Shown: positions 33,925 through 43,223, numbered from the stretch's first letter. The stretch is 64,000 nucleotides of DNA from JAWLFI01 sp964626595 (GCA_964626595.1 CAZVFU010000001.1:1-64000), one strand, 5' to 3'. Notes: a model not told the origin generated them from the sequence alone. Numbers and translations: made by a program.

Positions 33925-35127
33925 TCAATTTTTATCTGTTTGATGCTTATTGTTTAGATAATGGGCTAAATAAACACCTGTGCTTGCACAAGCCTGAATC
34001 AAATATCCTCCAGTTGGGGCATTCCAGTCAAGCATTTCTCCAATACAAAATTGGTTTTTTATTTTTTTAAGTTCAAAGTTGGAGTCTACAGCATCTAAGC
34101 TGATTCCTCCCGAAGTAGAAATCGCCTCATCAAGTGGAGCCGAACCGACAATTTTAAGCGGAAAATTCTTAATGAATTTTGCCAAAATTTGGTGGTCTAA
34201 AAACTCTTCTTTTGAAAGGGTTACTTTGATGAGGTCTATGACGGTAGGGGGTAGTTTAATCTTCTCTCTTAAGGTAGTTGTGGTGTTTGACTTTGAGTGG
34301 CTTAATTTATTTATTAGGTCGGATAAGCTGTGAGGAGGTTTAAAATCAACAAAGACTACAGCATGATTACGTGAGCCAAGACTCGTCTGTATTTCTGGAC
34401 TCAATCCATAAATCGCATTCCCCTCTAGCCCAAATTTAGTAATGACCGCTTCCCCTTTCTGGGTTTTATTATAGAGTGAAATTGAGATGTTTTTTAGGGG
34501 GTTACCTTCATTTTTCTGGATAAACTTTTTATCCCACTTGACTTCAAAAGCGCAATTTGAGGATTTAAATGGGATGGTTTCAATGCCTTTTTTATTGAAA
34601 ATTTGTAACCAGGCCCCATCTGACCCGGTTACTTTCCAACTGGAACCCCCTAAGGCAAAAACGGTATAATCTGACTTTACATTTTGATTAACATTGAATT
34701 CTAAAGAACCCTCCTGGTTCCATCCCGTGAAGGTTTTGTTGAATTCAAATTTGACATTTTTATTTATCAAATGCGCTTCAATGCATTTCAATACTTCTAT
34801 GGGTTTGATGCCCTTTTCAGGAAAAACTCTACCACTGCTACCAATAAAGGTGGGTATTCCTATACTTAACATCCATTTTCTAAAATCAGCATTGCTAAAA
34901 TGATCTAACACCTTATCAAGAAACGAAGTCGGGGAATATCTCTTTTTGAAATCTGATAATTTCTCTGCATGAGTCAGATTAAATCCGCCATCACCGGCTA
35001 CCAAAAATTTACGGCCCAGCGTAGACTTTTTTTCAAAGATGGTGATATCGTAAGTAGTATGGTTTAAAAATGCAGCAAGAAACAAAGCAGCAGTTCCTCC
35101 ACCTATGATTGATACTTTTTTTCTCAT
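33925..35127 (-). CDS. BaiN/HI0933-like NAD(P)/FAD-dependent oxidoreductase
   Basis: A 400-residue flavoprotein. The N-terminal FAD-binding Rossmann motif VSIIGGGTAALFLAAFL and KSTLGRKFLVAGDGGFNLTH match the HI0933/YhiN family, with the C-terminal GEMLDWNAPTGGYLIQACASTG signature. The reaction is unknown for most members; some dehydrogenate steroids or bile acids. It is monocistronic as far as visible. Confidence 0.9.
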   Translation of the reverse strand: MRKKVSIIGGGTAALFLAAFLNHTTYDITIFEKKSTLGRKFLVAGDGGFNLTHAEKLSDFKKRYSPTSFLDKVLDHFSNADFRKWMLSIGIPTFIGSSGRVFPEKGIKPIEVLKCIEAHLINKNVKFEFNKTFTGWNQEGSLEFNVNQNVKSDYTVFALGGSSWKVTGSDGAWLQIFNKKGIETIPFKSSNCAFEVKWDKKFIQKNEGNPLKNISISLYNKTQKGEAVITKFGLEGNAIYGLSPEIQTSLGSRNHAVVFVDFKPPHSLSDLINKLSHSKSNTTTTLREKIKLPPTVIDLIKVTLSKEEFLDHQILAKFIKNFPLKIVGSAPLDEAISTSGGISLDAVDSNFELKKIKNQFCIGEMLDWNAPTGGYLIQACASTGVYLAHYLNNKHQTDKN

Positions 35128-35506
35128 ACGTCAAAGATTAGTGTTTTTTTGGTGAGGGTCTTTATTTTTCCTTACCGATTTTGAAATGCTTTGTTGCACT
35201 CGAGCATGATTTTATTTGAAATGCAACTTGTTTTCGAGACTTCCCCAACCGAATTCTCTCGAAGAACTTCTAATATCGATCCATGTGAGGTTTGAATGAT
35301 CAACTTACTCTTGTTTTTTATTCGTCATCGTAAGTGGATGGTTTTTTTTAGGCTTTTTCGTAGACCCGAACGTCTATCTATTTTTTATGGCTTTTTATGG
35401 ACCGGCGGCCACAAGAGCTTTGAGTTCGAATAACTCACAAATTTCATGTGTAAAACGCTTTGCGCGTGCGTTTTAACATTTACTTTGTTCCGTGTTAGCT
35501 TTGGAG
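35128..35506. other. Intergenic stretch with one small hairpin
   Basis: No gene is supported here. A short inverted repeat AAAACGC/GCGTTTT (35452-35474) might act as a weak terminator for the response-regulator operon ending at 35751. The rest is AT-rich with T runs and no recognisable feature. Confidence 0.3.
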
Positions 35507-35669
35507 GTAGTAGTGGACTAGCGATGTGGAGCCATCTCTCGCCAGCGGCGGGAGAGACCCAGCGCGCCTAATCGGGCGCGCGCAGGGCCGAGTGAATAAC
35601 GAGTGGCGAAACGTAGCGACCCTCGAGTGGTGGCAATCGCCGCCGCTCGAGGGTAGGCCCCAAAAAAAA
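35507..35669 (+). repeat. GC-rich structured intergenic element, copy E
   Basis: The most complete plus-strand copy. After AGCGATGTGGAG come hairpin CTCTCGCC/GGCGGGAGAG (35536-35556), hairpin GCGCGCC/GGGCGCGC (35562-35581), the core AGGGCCGAGTGAATAACGAG with GCGAAACGTAGCGACC, a tail hairpin CCCTCGAG/CTCGAGGG (35620-35653) with inner GGTGGC/GCCGCC pairing, and TAGGCCCC plus a run of eight A. It lies between the response regulator 3' end and the BaiN-like gene. Confidence 0.82.
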
Positions 35670-35750
35670 GGAGAGATTATAAACGGTATAAGAAGATAGG
35701 CAATCTATATATTGTAGTCATCATCACGACAAGTAATGCCTACTTACACC

Positions 35751-36440
35751 TTAGGCGGACTCATCCACAAACTTATATCCGACGCCGCGCACGGAATGAA
35801 AAAACTCAGGGTTCTTTGAATCTTTTTCGAAGTACTTCCGAAATGATAGAATGAAGTTATCGATGGTTCGGGTGGATGGATAGACATCGTACCCCCAAAC
35901 GGCTTGAAGGATTTGTTGACGTGATACCACTTCGCCGCGACGGTCGATCAGCAATTTAAGTAGCATGGCTTCTTTATTCGTCAATTCAAAATTTTTATCT
36001 GGACCATGAACTTCATAGGTGTTGAAGTTGACCGAATAATCTCCGAAACTATATTCCTCCACACCTTGCTTAGATTCTTTTTCTTTTCGGCGCAGTTGAT
36101 TTTTTACCCGAAGTAGCAGTTCTTCGAGGTTAAACGGCTTAGTAATATAATCATCTCCGCCTTTCTTTAACCCTTCAATACGTTCTTCCGGGTCCCCTTT
36201 TGCTGTTAAAAAAATGATCGGCACATCAAATTGGGTCAATCTGACATGTTCAGCAATTTGAAGGCCATTGACTTCTGGTAGCATGATGTCGAGAAGAAGA
36301 AGGTCGAAGTGTTGCTGATCTACCGCATCGATCGCTTTTTTACCATTGCTCAGGGCCAGAACTTCATAGCCCTCCATCTCTAAATTCAACTTAACGAGAT
36401 CGCGGATATTTTCTTCATCTTCGACTAATAGAATGCGCAT
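35751..36440 (-). CDS. OmpR-family response regulator
   Basis: A 229-residue regulator. The receiver domain has the acidic VEDEE, phospho-acceptor Asp51 (LLLLDIMLPEVNG) and Lys in TKPFNLEELL. The C-terminal winged helix (about 130-229) ends with TRTIDNFILSFRKYFE and VRGVGYKFV, typical for OmpR DNA binding. It starts 12 bp after the kinase gene, so the two form a pair. The signal and targets are unknown. Confidence 0.95.
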   Translation of the reverse strand: MRILLVEDEENIRDLVKLNLEMEGYEVLALSNGKKAIDAVDQQHFDLLLLDIMLPEVNGLQIAEHVRLTQFDVPIIFLTAKGDPEERIEGLKKGGDDYITKPFNLEELLLRVKNQLRRKEKESKQGVEEYSFGDYSVNFNTYEVHGPDKNFELTNKEAMLLKLLIDRRGEVVSRQQILQAVWGYDVYPSTRTIDNFILSFRKYFEKDSKNPEFFHSVRGVGYKFVDESA

Positions 36441-36452
36441 AATGGTAATTTT

Positions 36453-37460
36453 TTATTTTTGAAATCTGGGTAATTGTATACTGAAAATCGTACCCCCACC
36501 TGGGTTGTCTTTTACGAATACTTTCCCGTTGTGAGCTGAAGTCATTTCCTTTATTATATACAAACCCAAACCCGTCCCTTTTGTTTTGCGCGTATCTTCA
36601 GAACCTACCCGATAAAATTTATGAAAGACGCTATCCTTTTCTTCTTCGGGTATTCCCAGCCCTCTATCTTTCACCTCCAACAGGAATTTCGTGTCATCAA
36701 GCTTTGTGCGAACAACCACTTCGGCTGGACTTTCTGAATATTTGATTGCATTTTCAATTAGATTTCCAAGGATGGAGATGAGGCCCGACCTGTCAATTTC
36801 AGCCGTTTGATATTCAGTATCTAATTCCATGGAGAAGGAAACCGTAGGATATGAAGTCATTAATCGATCAATATAATCTTTTATCAGTCGATTTACATTT
36901 TCTACTTCAAAAACAGGTTTGTAATTCGTCTCCACTTTGGCAGCTAATAAGAGGTTATCCACTAAATTTTTAAGTCGATCGAGTTCGTGTTGCGCATTCA
37001 CCGATATGCGCTCGGTTTGCTCTTCATTTAGTTTGCGCTTTTGAATAGTTTGTAAACCCAGTTGGGCTGATGCAATGGGCGATTTGAGCTCATGAGTGAT
37101 GGACAGTAAAAAGTTACGCTTGTTTTCCGCTGATTTTATCAGGTGGCCGTAACTGTTGTTTATAATCCAGACGCCTAAAATGATACTTAGCATGAATAGC
37201 GCGGCCTCGCCCAATATCATCCACTGCTGTCGACTATACTTTTCCTCTAATTCCAGAAAGGCGTCTGATGACTTAAATGAAGCCTCATCAGTAAAAAGGC
37301 CTTCCGCTGCCGCTCCCATTCTCAATATTTCGACTTTGGCCTGATAGGCATCCTGGTTTTTGGTGTACAATAATATACTCCACCATGCAAAAGCCATACA
37401 CATGTATGCGATTACCGCATAGGATAATAAGCGCAGGCGAAGTGGGTTTTGTTTAAACAT
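36453..37460 (-). CDS. Sensor histidine kinase
   Basis: A 335-residue membrane kinase. Two helices (about 11-31 and 80-100) enclose a short periplasmic region of about 45 residues, too small for a ligand domain. The H box has His123 in SITHELKSPIASAQLG; then come N box NLIENAIKY, G1 VKDRGLGIP, F and G2 (TKGTGLGLYIIKEM) and TIFSIQLP. It overlaps the end of hemL by 8 bp, so it is translationally coupled to haem biosynthesis. Confidence 0.94.
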   Translation of the reverse strand: MFKQNPLRLRLLSYAVIAYMCMAFAWWSILLYTKNQDAYQAKVEILRMGAAAEGLFTDEASFKSSDAFLELEEKYSRQQWMILGEAALFMLSIILGVWIINNSYGHLIKSAENKRNFLLSITHELKSPIASAQLGLQTIQKRKLNEEQTERISVNAQHELDRLKNLVDNLLLAAKVETNYKPVFEVENVNRLIKDYIDRLMTSYPTVSFSMELDTEYQTAEIDRSGLISILGNLIENAIKYSESPAEVVVRTKLDDTKFLLEVKDRGLGIPEEEKDSVFHKFYRVGSEDTRKTKGTGLGLYIIKEMTSAHNGKVFVKDNPGGGTIFSIQLPRFQK

Positions 37461-38754
37461 TCTGATCCATCACTTCATCCAGGGCCCGACAAATTTTCTG
37501 AGCTGCTTTTTCAAGGTCATTCGCGGTATGAGCGGTGGAAATAAAACCTACCTCATATCCAGAGGGGCCCATATAAATATTGTCGTGTAGTAGTATGGAA
37601 TGGAGCTTTTTGAAAAGATCCATTTTGCTTCCATCGATTTGGTCAGCAGAACGAATGGTTTTTTTACTAAAACGCAACCAAAAAATTGAACCCAGTTGCT
37701 GAATCCCGGCATCATATCCTTTCTTCTGAATATGATTTTCGATTTGGCGAGTAAAAGCCTTTGTCTTTTTTTCTAAATGAGTGTAAGCGTCACTGTCCAA
37801 CAACTCCTTTAGAGTAGCAAATCCAGCTGCCATAGCCATGGGATTTGCGGATAAGGTGCCTGCTTGATAGACGTCACCTTCCGGGGCTATATTTTTCATA
37901 ATTGCTCGAGACCCGGCAAAAGCTCCGACGGGCATTCCTCCACCAATAATTTTACCGAAGGTGATGATATCGGGTTGCATGTTGTACAAGCCTGCGGCAC
38001 CTTCGAACCCAACTCGGAAACCAGAGATCACTTCGTCGAATATCAATAGAATACCGTGATCTGCACATTTTTTCTTAAGATCCCTTAGAAACTCCGGCCT
38101 TTGTATCAGAAGACCATTATTGGCAGGTACGGGTTCAATGATGATAGCTGCAATTTTATGGCCATGTTCTTTCAGGCAGGCATCTAAGGCCTCGTCGTCA
38201 TTGAGGGGTAGAACTAGAGTGAGTTCGGCTAATTCATGAGGTATGCCTGCAGATGTGCTGGTTCCAAAGGTAGCCAGACCTGAGCCTGCTTTAACCATAA
38301 GTGAATCTACATGACCGTGGTAACAGCCTTCAAATTTTACGATATAATCCTTTCCAGTGACCCCACGAGCCAGCCGAACGGCAGACATCACAGCTTCCGT
38401 TCCCGAACTTACAAATCGAATTTGATCGATATACCGGTGGTTTTCCGTAATCAGTTTTCCGAGCCGGTTACCCAAAACGGAGGGAGTTCCGAAGGAGGTC
38501 CCATTGTCTAGGGTTTCGTGTAAAAAAGACAGGATTTTGGGATGAGCGTGCCCCAGGATGAGCGGTCCCCAGCTGCAGCAGAAATCCAGAAAGGTATTTC
38601 CATCCTCGTCATAGATATAACTGCCACTGCCTTTTTTTATAAATAGGGGCGGACCTTCGACAGATTTAAAGGCTCTAACTGGAGAATTTACGCCTCCGGG
38701 GAAGTATTTTTTCGCCTCTTCAAATAACTGAGCCGACTTGTTTCTTTGCAGCAT
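37453..38754 (-). CDS. hemL: Glutamate-1-semialdehyde 2,1-aminomutase
   Basis: A 433-residue PLP-dependent enzyme that makes 5-aminolevulinate from glutamate 1-semialdehyde, the last step of the C5 route to haem. Motifs: NSPVRAFKSV, FVSSGTEAVMSAVRLARG, GCYHGHVDS, LIFDEVISGFR and the PLP lysine in ITFGKIIGGGMPVGAFAG, then QAGTLSANPMAMAAG. It is the first gene of a hemL-kinase-regulator unit. Its promoter box TATATTTG is 15 nt upstream. Confidence 0.96.
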   Translation of the reverse strand: MLQRNKSAQLFEEAKKYFPGGVNSPVRAFKSVEGPPLFIKKGSGSYIYDEDGNTFLDFCCSWGPLILGHAHPKILSFLHETLDNGTSFGTPSVLGNRLGKLITENHRYIDQIRFVSSGTEAVMSAVRLARGVTGKDYIVKFEGCYHGHVDSLMVKAGSGLATFGTSTSAGIPHELAELTLVLPLNDDEALDACLKEHGHKIAAIIIEPVPANNGLLIQRPEFLRDLKKKCADHGILLIFDEVISGFRVGFEGAAGLYNMQPDIITFGKIIGGGMPVGAFAGSRAIMKNIAPEGDVYQAGTLSANPMAMAAGFATLKELLDSDAYTHLEKKTKAFTRQIENHIQKKGYDAGIQQLGSIFWLRFSKKTIRSADQIDGSKMDLFKKLHSILLHDNIYMGPSGYEVGFISTAHTANDLEKAAQKICRALDEVMDQNV

Positions 38755-38769
38755 AGAACTATTTTTTTA

Positions 38770-38777
38770 CAAATATA
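38770..38777 (-). promoter_or_regulatory. -7 box TATATTTG of the hemL operon
   Basis: Exact TAnnTTTG match on the minus strand, 15 nt before the hemL start. Confidence 0.55.
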
Positions 38778-38924
38778 CAGGGATTGCGGCAAAGGAGTTT
38801 GTCACGTTTTAGAAACAATTTCAATAGGAGGTCTTTCCCTCTCATTTTGCGTATAATATTACTTCCACATTATAAATATCACATCGAGTTTTCCTTTCAC
38901 TGTAATTTTGGCACGCTTTTTTAG

Positions 38925-38932
38925 TATTTTTG
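38925..38932 (+). promoter_or_regulatory. -7 box TATTTTTG, 5 nt from the HU/SPOR start
   Basis: Exact TAnnTTTG match; a second one, TAATTTTG, is at 38903-38910. The proximal box leaves only CATAG before the ATG at 38938, so the mRNA may be leaderless. Confidence 0.6.
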
Positions 38933-38937
38933 CATAG

Positions 38938-40020
38938 ATGAAAGAATGGGAGCAAATAATAGAAAAATGCCTGCTGGTTAAGGGTCGAGTGATTTTACCT
39001 CACTGGGGAATTCTTACGATCCATCGAACCTCAGCCTCTATGGATAAAAACGAGGGCTGGATGTATCCACCAGCTGAGGATATTAGCTTTATCGAGGTTC
39101 CTCAACTCGGTTCCGAAGAATTAGAAAGTGAGCTTTCTCAATTTGTCTTTTCTCAACCGGTTGATGCGGCTAAACTCGCTTCAGAAATTGCAGATTTTGC
39201 AAGTGTCAAGAAAGAGGAGGGGACTTGGTCTTTAGGTAGCTTAGGCCAATTCGAAGTTGATAGTCAGGGTGTTAGATGGGATTCAGCTCCAGCTTCAAAT
39301 TGGTCTTTACTTGCCGATTTGCCAGATATACGACTCCCACATCCTAGAGTCAGCACGGGTTCTAAACAAAAAACTCAGGCTGCTGCATCTTCATCTGTTG
39401 AAGCGACTGATGTTGATTCTAGACCCGCTGGAAATGAGGACACTACCTCTTCTCGCAGTTTATTTATCGTGCTGATTTTAGTTCTGGTTTTAGCTTTAGT
39501 GATGGTCCTTGGCAGTTTAATGTACTGGGGACCTTTGACTAATAGTTCCACTACAAAAGCAGATTATCCGATGCAGAAAGAGAGAATGAACGTGCATCCT
39601 GAGGAGTTAAGCTCAGCCGTTAAAAGAACTTCTGATGCACAATCAATGGATGAGGAAGATACCCCCTTTGAATTGGAACACCGGGTTTCGATTATAGAGT
39701 CAAACACATCCATCTCATCGCCCAATCCTACGGAAAGTAGGGCTCAGGAATTACCTAAAGAAAAAGAAGCAAACTCCGATCTATCTGAAGCCAAGAAAAA
39801 TACAGATTGTGTCATCATAGTGGGCGCGTTTTCAAATCAACGGAACATTCAACAAATGAAAGAACAGCTTTCAGATAAGGGGTACCATTTATATAGTGCC
39901 TCTTCAGGCAGCTTAACTCGAGTTGGAGTGCAGGCTCCCTGCCCATCTTCTGAAATCCTGCAGGAATTACGAACTATCAGGCGTGAAATCGAGCCAACTG
40001 CCTGGATACTTAATGAATAG
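38938..40020 (+). CDS. HU-CCDC81-like, membrane and SPOR domain protein
   Basis: A 360-residue bitopic protein. Residues 1-120 match HU-CCDC81-type domains (VKGRVILPHWGILTIHR, then GTWSLGSLGQFEVDSQG). A low-complexity Ser/Thr linker precedes one membrane helix (about 174-197, SLFIVLILVLVLALVMVLG). A polar linker leads to a C-terminal SPOR domain (about 290-360, CVIIVGAFSNQRNIQQMKEQL). SPOR domains bind denuded septal peptidoglycan, and HU-type domains bind DNA or proteins, so it could link the cytoplasmic side to the division site. It heads an operon with kdsA, a flavoprotein and a DoxX gene. Confidence 0.85.
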   Translation: MKEWEQIIEKCLLVKGRVILPHWGILTIHRTSASMDKNEGWMYPPAEDISFIEVPQLGSEELESELSQFVFSQPVDAAKLASEIADFASVKKEEGTWSLGSLGQFEVDSQGVRWDSAPASNWSLLADLPDIRLPHPRVSTGSKQKTQAAASSSVEATDVDSRPAGNEDTTSSRSLFIVLILVLVLALVMVLGSLMYWGPLTNSSTTKADYPMQKERMNVHPEELSSAVKRTSDAQSMDEEDTPFELEHRVSIIESNTSISSPNPTESRAQELPKEKEANSDLSEAKKNTDCVIIVGAFSNQRNIQQMKEQLSDKGYHLYSASSGSLTRVGVQAPCPSSEILQELRTIRREIEPTAWILNE

Positions 40021-40035
40021 ATAGACATATTTTAT

Positions 40036-40863
40036 ATGGACAGTACAATGACACGCATCCTAACTGGGGATACATTTTTTATCATTGCCGGCCCTTGTGC
40101 TATAGAGGGACGTGACATGGCATTTAGAATTGCTGAGCAGGTTGCTGAGATATGCGAGCGCTTATCTATTCCATTTGTTTTTAAAGGCTCCTACCGCAAA
40201 GCCAACCGCTCTAAATTAGACTCTTTCACGGGGATTGGAGATGAAAAAGCACTTTCTATTCTGAAAGAAATAGGGGATCAATTTTCTGTTCCTGTGACCA
40301 CCGATGTTCATGAAAGCGATGAAATAGACACCGTTAAACAGTTTGTAGATGTACTTCAGATTCCTGCTTTTCTCTGCCGACAAACGGCCCTTCTTCAGGC
40401 AGCAGCGAATAGCGGGAGAGTGGTTAACATAAAGAAGGGGCAGTTTATGAGTCCCGAAAGCATGAAATTTGCGAAAGAGAAAGTAGAGTCGGCTGGAAAC
40501 TCTAAGGTATGGCTCACTGAAAGAGGAACGACTTTTGGGTATCAGGATTTGGTTGTAGACTTTCGTTCGATTCCAATTATGAAACAGTTGGGGGCAGAAG
40601 TAGTCATGGATTGTACCCACTCCCTGCAACAGCCGAATCAGTCCGCCGGGGTTACAGGCGGTCGACCTCAGCTCATTGAGACCATGGCATGCGCGGCAGC
40701 TGCAGTGGGCGCTCGTGCATTGTTCATAGAGACGCATTACCAACCCGAATTAGCAAAGTCCGATGCAGCAAACATGCTTCCATTGGATCGGCTGGAACGA
40801 ATTGTGAAAAAGAGCAAAGATATTTATGAGCTGGTTCGAGAATCAACTAATTCCAAATTGTGA
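40036..40863 (+). CDS. kdsA: 3-deoxy-8-phosphooctulonate synthase
   Basis: A 275-residue TIM-barrel enzyme condensing phosphoenolpyruvate with arabinose 5-phosphate to make KDO 8-phosphate for LPS. Motifs: IIAGPCAIEGRDMAF, KGSYRKANRSK, VTTDVHE, AFLCRQTALL, KKGQFMSPE, TERGTTFGYQDLVVDFR and DCTHSLQQPNQ. The cysteine in GPCAIE marks the metal-dependent class of KDO8P synthases. Its TGA overlaps the GTG start of the next gene. Confidence 0.96.
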   Translation: MDSTMTRILTGDTFFIIAGPCAIEGRDMAFRIAEQVAEICERLSIPFVFKGSYRKANRSKLDSFTGIGDEKALSILKEIGDQFSVPVTTDVHESDEIDTVKQFVDVLQIPAFLCRQTALLQAAANSGRVVNIKKGQFMSPESMKFAKEKVESAGNSKVWLTERGTTFGYQDLVVDFRSIPIMKQLGAEVVMDCTHSLQQPNQSAGVTGGRPQLIETMACAAAAVGARALFIETHYQPELAKSDAANMLPLDRLERIVKKSKDIYELVRESTNSKL

Positions 40864-42416
40864 AAACGATAAGTCTTACACTTCGACCTGAGGAGGCGTG
40901 GGATCGCGATCTAATTTGCGAGCGAGCGCTAGCTCAAATGGGAGAGGCTGAAAATCCCAACTTTAAAGCAAGGGTCGACCGTAGGTCTTTGGATGCACGG
41001 GGACGAAAGCCTGTATTTCGTGTAAGAGTTAATGTCTATAATACGGATGAATGGGAGGGACTTCCACAGTTTTCGGATGAGTTAAAAATGGCCGAAAATG
41101 CCCCGGAGGTTGTTATTATTGGAGCAGGTCCTGCAGGATATTTTGCTGCTATAGAATGTCTTGCTCAGGGATTGAAGCCTATAATTATTGAGCGAGGTAA
41201 GGATGTTCGTGACAGACGACGTGATTTACGTGCGATTCAACAATTTCACGAAGTAAATCCAAATTCAAACTATTGCTTTGGTGAAGGAGGCGCAGGTACG
41301 TATTCTGATGGAAAGCTATATACTCGTTCTCACAAGAGGGGAAACATATTTCGCGCGATGAAACTACTCGTGGAACACGGTGCACCGGAAGATATACTTA
41401 TTGATGCACAGCCCCACATCGGGTCAAATAAACTTCCCAAAATTGTCTCTGCCCTCCGAAATACCATACTCTCTCATGGGGGCAAAATTCATTTTAATAC
41501 CCGTCTGACAGATATTGAGCTAAAGGATGAAACGATAAAGCGCATTCAACTTAATGACGATGAATGGTGGGACTTACCCGGCCCCATGATTTTGGCAACG
41601 GGACATTCGGCCAGAGATATTTATTATCTACTTCACCGAAGAAAAGTGAGATTGGAAGCTAAGCCTTTTGCTTTAGGCGTTCGGGTAGAACATCCACAAG
41701 CATTGATTGATGAAATTCAATATCGTCAACGAGAGCGGCAGCCGGGATTACCAGCCTCTTCGTACAAGCTGGTTCAACAAATAGGAGATCGAGGGGTATA
41801 TTCGTTTTGCATGTGTCCCGGTGGCTTGGTTGTTCCTGCCGCGACAGCTCCCGGAGAAATAGTAACTAATGGGATGTCATTGTCTAAGCGCAATTCCGCA
41901 TTTGCAAACTCTGGGATTGTTGTGGGATTGGAGTTAGAGGACTTTACTTCAGATTCGAATGACGTTTTTGCGGGTTTACGGTATCAGGCCGAGGTAGAGC
42001 AGACTGTATTTAAGGCTGGGGATGGAAGTCAACAAGCTCCGGCTCAACGGTTAACGGACTTACTCAAGGGTAAAGAATCCGGAAGCCTTCCTAAACATTC
42101 TTATATACCCGGACTTTACAGTTCAAATTTGCGCAAATTATTACCTGCCGGGATAATTAATCGAATTTTGAAAGCGCTTCCACACTTCGAAAATAAAATG
42201 AAGGGATATATTACCGAAGAAGCGGTGGCCATTGCAACTGAGAGCAGAACGAGCAGCCCCATTCGAATTCCCAGGGATAATAAGACCTTTATGCATACAC
42301 AGATCCAAGGTCTATTTCCATGTGGAGAAGGAGCGGGTTATGCCGGAGGGATTATTTCTGCCGCGCTGGATGGTCAAAACGTCGCTCGGGCAGTTCTGCG
42401 ATACAAGAGGAATTAA
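40860..42416 (+). CDS. FAD-dependent oxidoreductase of the COG2509 type
   Basis: A 518-residue protein starting with GTG that overlaps the kdsA stop by 4 bp. The N-terminal 80 residues are a small alpha/beta domain (LTLRPEEAWDRDLICERAL, VDRRSLDARG), then a dinucleotide-binding motif VVIIGAGPAGYFAAIECL, IIIERGKDVRDRRRD, NYCFGEGGAGTYSDGKLYTR, LATGHSARDIY and the C-terminal FPCGEGAGYAGGIISAALDG. The reaction is unknown. Co-translation with kdsA does not reveal an obvious role in LPS. Confidence 0.9.
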   Translation: MKTISLTLRPEEAWDRDLICERALAQMGEAENPNFKARVDRRSLDARGRKPVFRVRVNVYNTDEWEGLPQFSDELKMAENAPEVVIIGAGPAGYFAAIECLAQGLKPIIIERGKDVRDRRRDLRAIQQFHEVNPNSNYCFGEGGAGTYSDGKLYTRSHKRGNIFRAMKLLVEHGAPEDILIDAQPHIGSNKLPKIVSALRNTILSHGGKIHFNTRLTDIELKDETIKRIQLNDDEWWDLPGPMILATGHSARDIYYLLHRRKVRLEAKPFALGVRVEHPQALIDEIQYRQRERQPGLPASSYKLVQQIGDRGVYSFCMCPGGLVVPAATAPGEIVTNGMSLSKRNSAFANSGIVVGLELEDFTSDSNDVFAGLRYQAEVEQTVFKAGDGSQQAPAQRLTDLLKGKESGSLPKHSYIPGLYSSNLRKLLPAGIINRILKALPHFENKMKGYITEEAVAIATESRTSSPIRIPRDNKTFMHTQIQGLFPCGEGAGYAGGIISAALDGQNVARAVLRYKRN

Positions 42417-42456
42417 GATTTTCTATTTGAATATCATTTAAGAACAAAACTCAAAA

Positions 42457-42870
42457 ATGAAAAATATATTAGACGTTATAGCCCGTATTTTGATCTCATC
42501 TTTTTTCTTTTTCGAGGCGGCAGATAATATGATTTTTTATCAGTTAAATCTGGATAAGATGGTTGCTTATGGTTTGACGTGGAATCCCGAGGTGTTTTTA
42601 GTAGTTGCTACTTTTTTTTTGGTACTCAGTGGGGTCATGTTATTGATAGGATATCGAGTAAGGTTAGCTGGTTTAATTTTATTGATGTATTGGCTCCCCC
42701 TCACTACCATAGTTCACGACTGGTGGAATTTAGATCCGGGTGAGGGGCGACGAATTCAGTCGGCTTTGTTTGTCAAAAACCTTGCTATTATGGGAGGATT
42801 ACTTCTTCTAATGGCTAACGGATCCGGAAAGTATAGTGTTCGCCGGCTGCTCGATAGACGAAAAATATAA
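42457..42870 (+). CDS. DoxX-family membrane protein
   Basis: A 137-residue protein with four membrane helices (VIARILISSFFFFEAAD, FLVVATFFLVLSGVMLLIG, LAGLILLMYWLPLTTIV and AIMGGLLLLMANG). The shape and the H-x-WW region (VHDWWNL) fit the DoxX family, some of which take part in thiol or quinone redox chemistry. It is the last gene of the HU/SPOR-kdsA operon, 40 bp after the flavoprotein. Confidence 0.83.
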   Translation: MKNILDVIARILISSFFFFEAADNMIFYQLNLDKMVAYGLTWNPEVFLVVATFFLVLSGVMLLIGYRVRLAGLILLMYWLPLTTIVHDWWNLDPGEGRRIQSALFVKNLAIMGGLLLLMANGSGKYSVRRLLDRRKI

Positions 42871-43223
42871 ACTAGTCTTTTAGTTGAATACCCTACTGGA
42901 ATTCAGTGCTACCACTATCTGAATATCGCTCAAACGCTGATTTTACATATTATAAAACTTTCGGGGTACATCTGGAAACAAAGGAATATGCTTATTTCTT
43001 AGAAATGATAGTCAGGGCTTCCAAATCGGATAATACCGATACATGCCACTTCTTGTCATTCGGATTCAATAGCTTTCCGCCGTTTTTATGATTAAAAAAT
43101 AAGTCTTTATGGGCCATGCATTTGAGGTGCACCAATGGTTCCAATGAAAAGCTCGGATAAGATAAAAACAGGTTTTACTTGAAGCTTCGAATTACATGCG
43201 ATAACTTTCTGTGATGTTAAAGC
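42871..43223. other. Intergenic stretch without a visible feature
   Basis: 353 bp between the convergent ends of the DoxX gene and the acyltransferase gene. A 61-codon plus-strand frame inside it looks random. No hairpin with T run, GC-rich element, tRNA or promoter box stood out. Confidence 0.5.

Noticed and set aside
42906..43091. A 61-codon frame in the DoxX to acyltransferase gap
   Set aside because: Too short, no start context, no recognisable family, and not linked to a promoter box.
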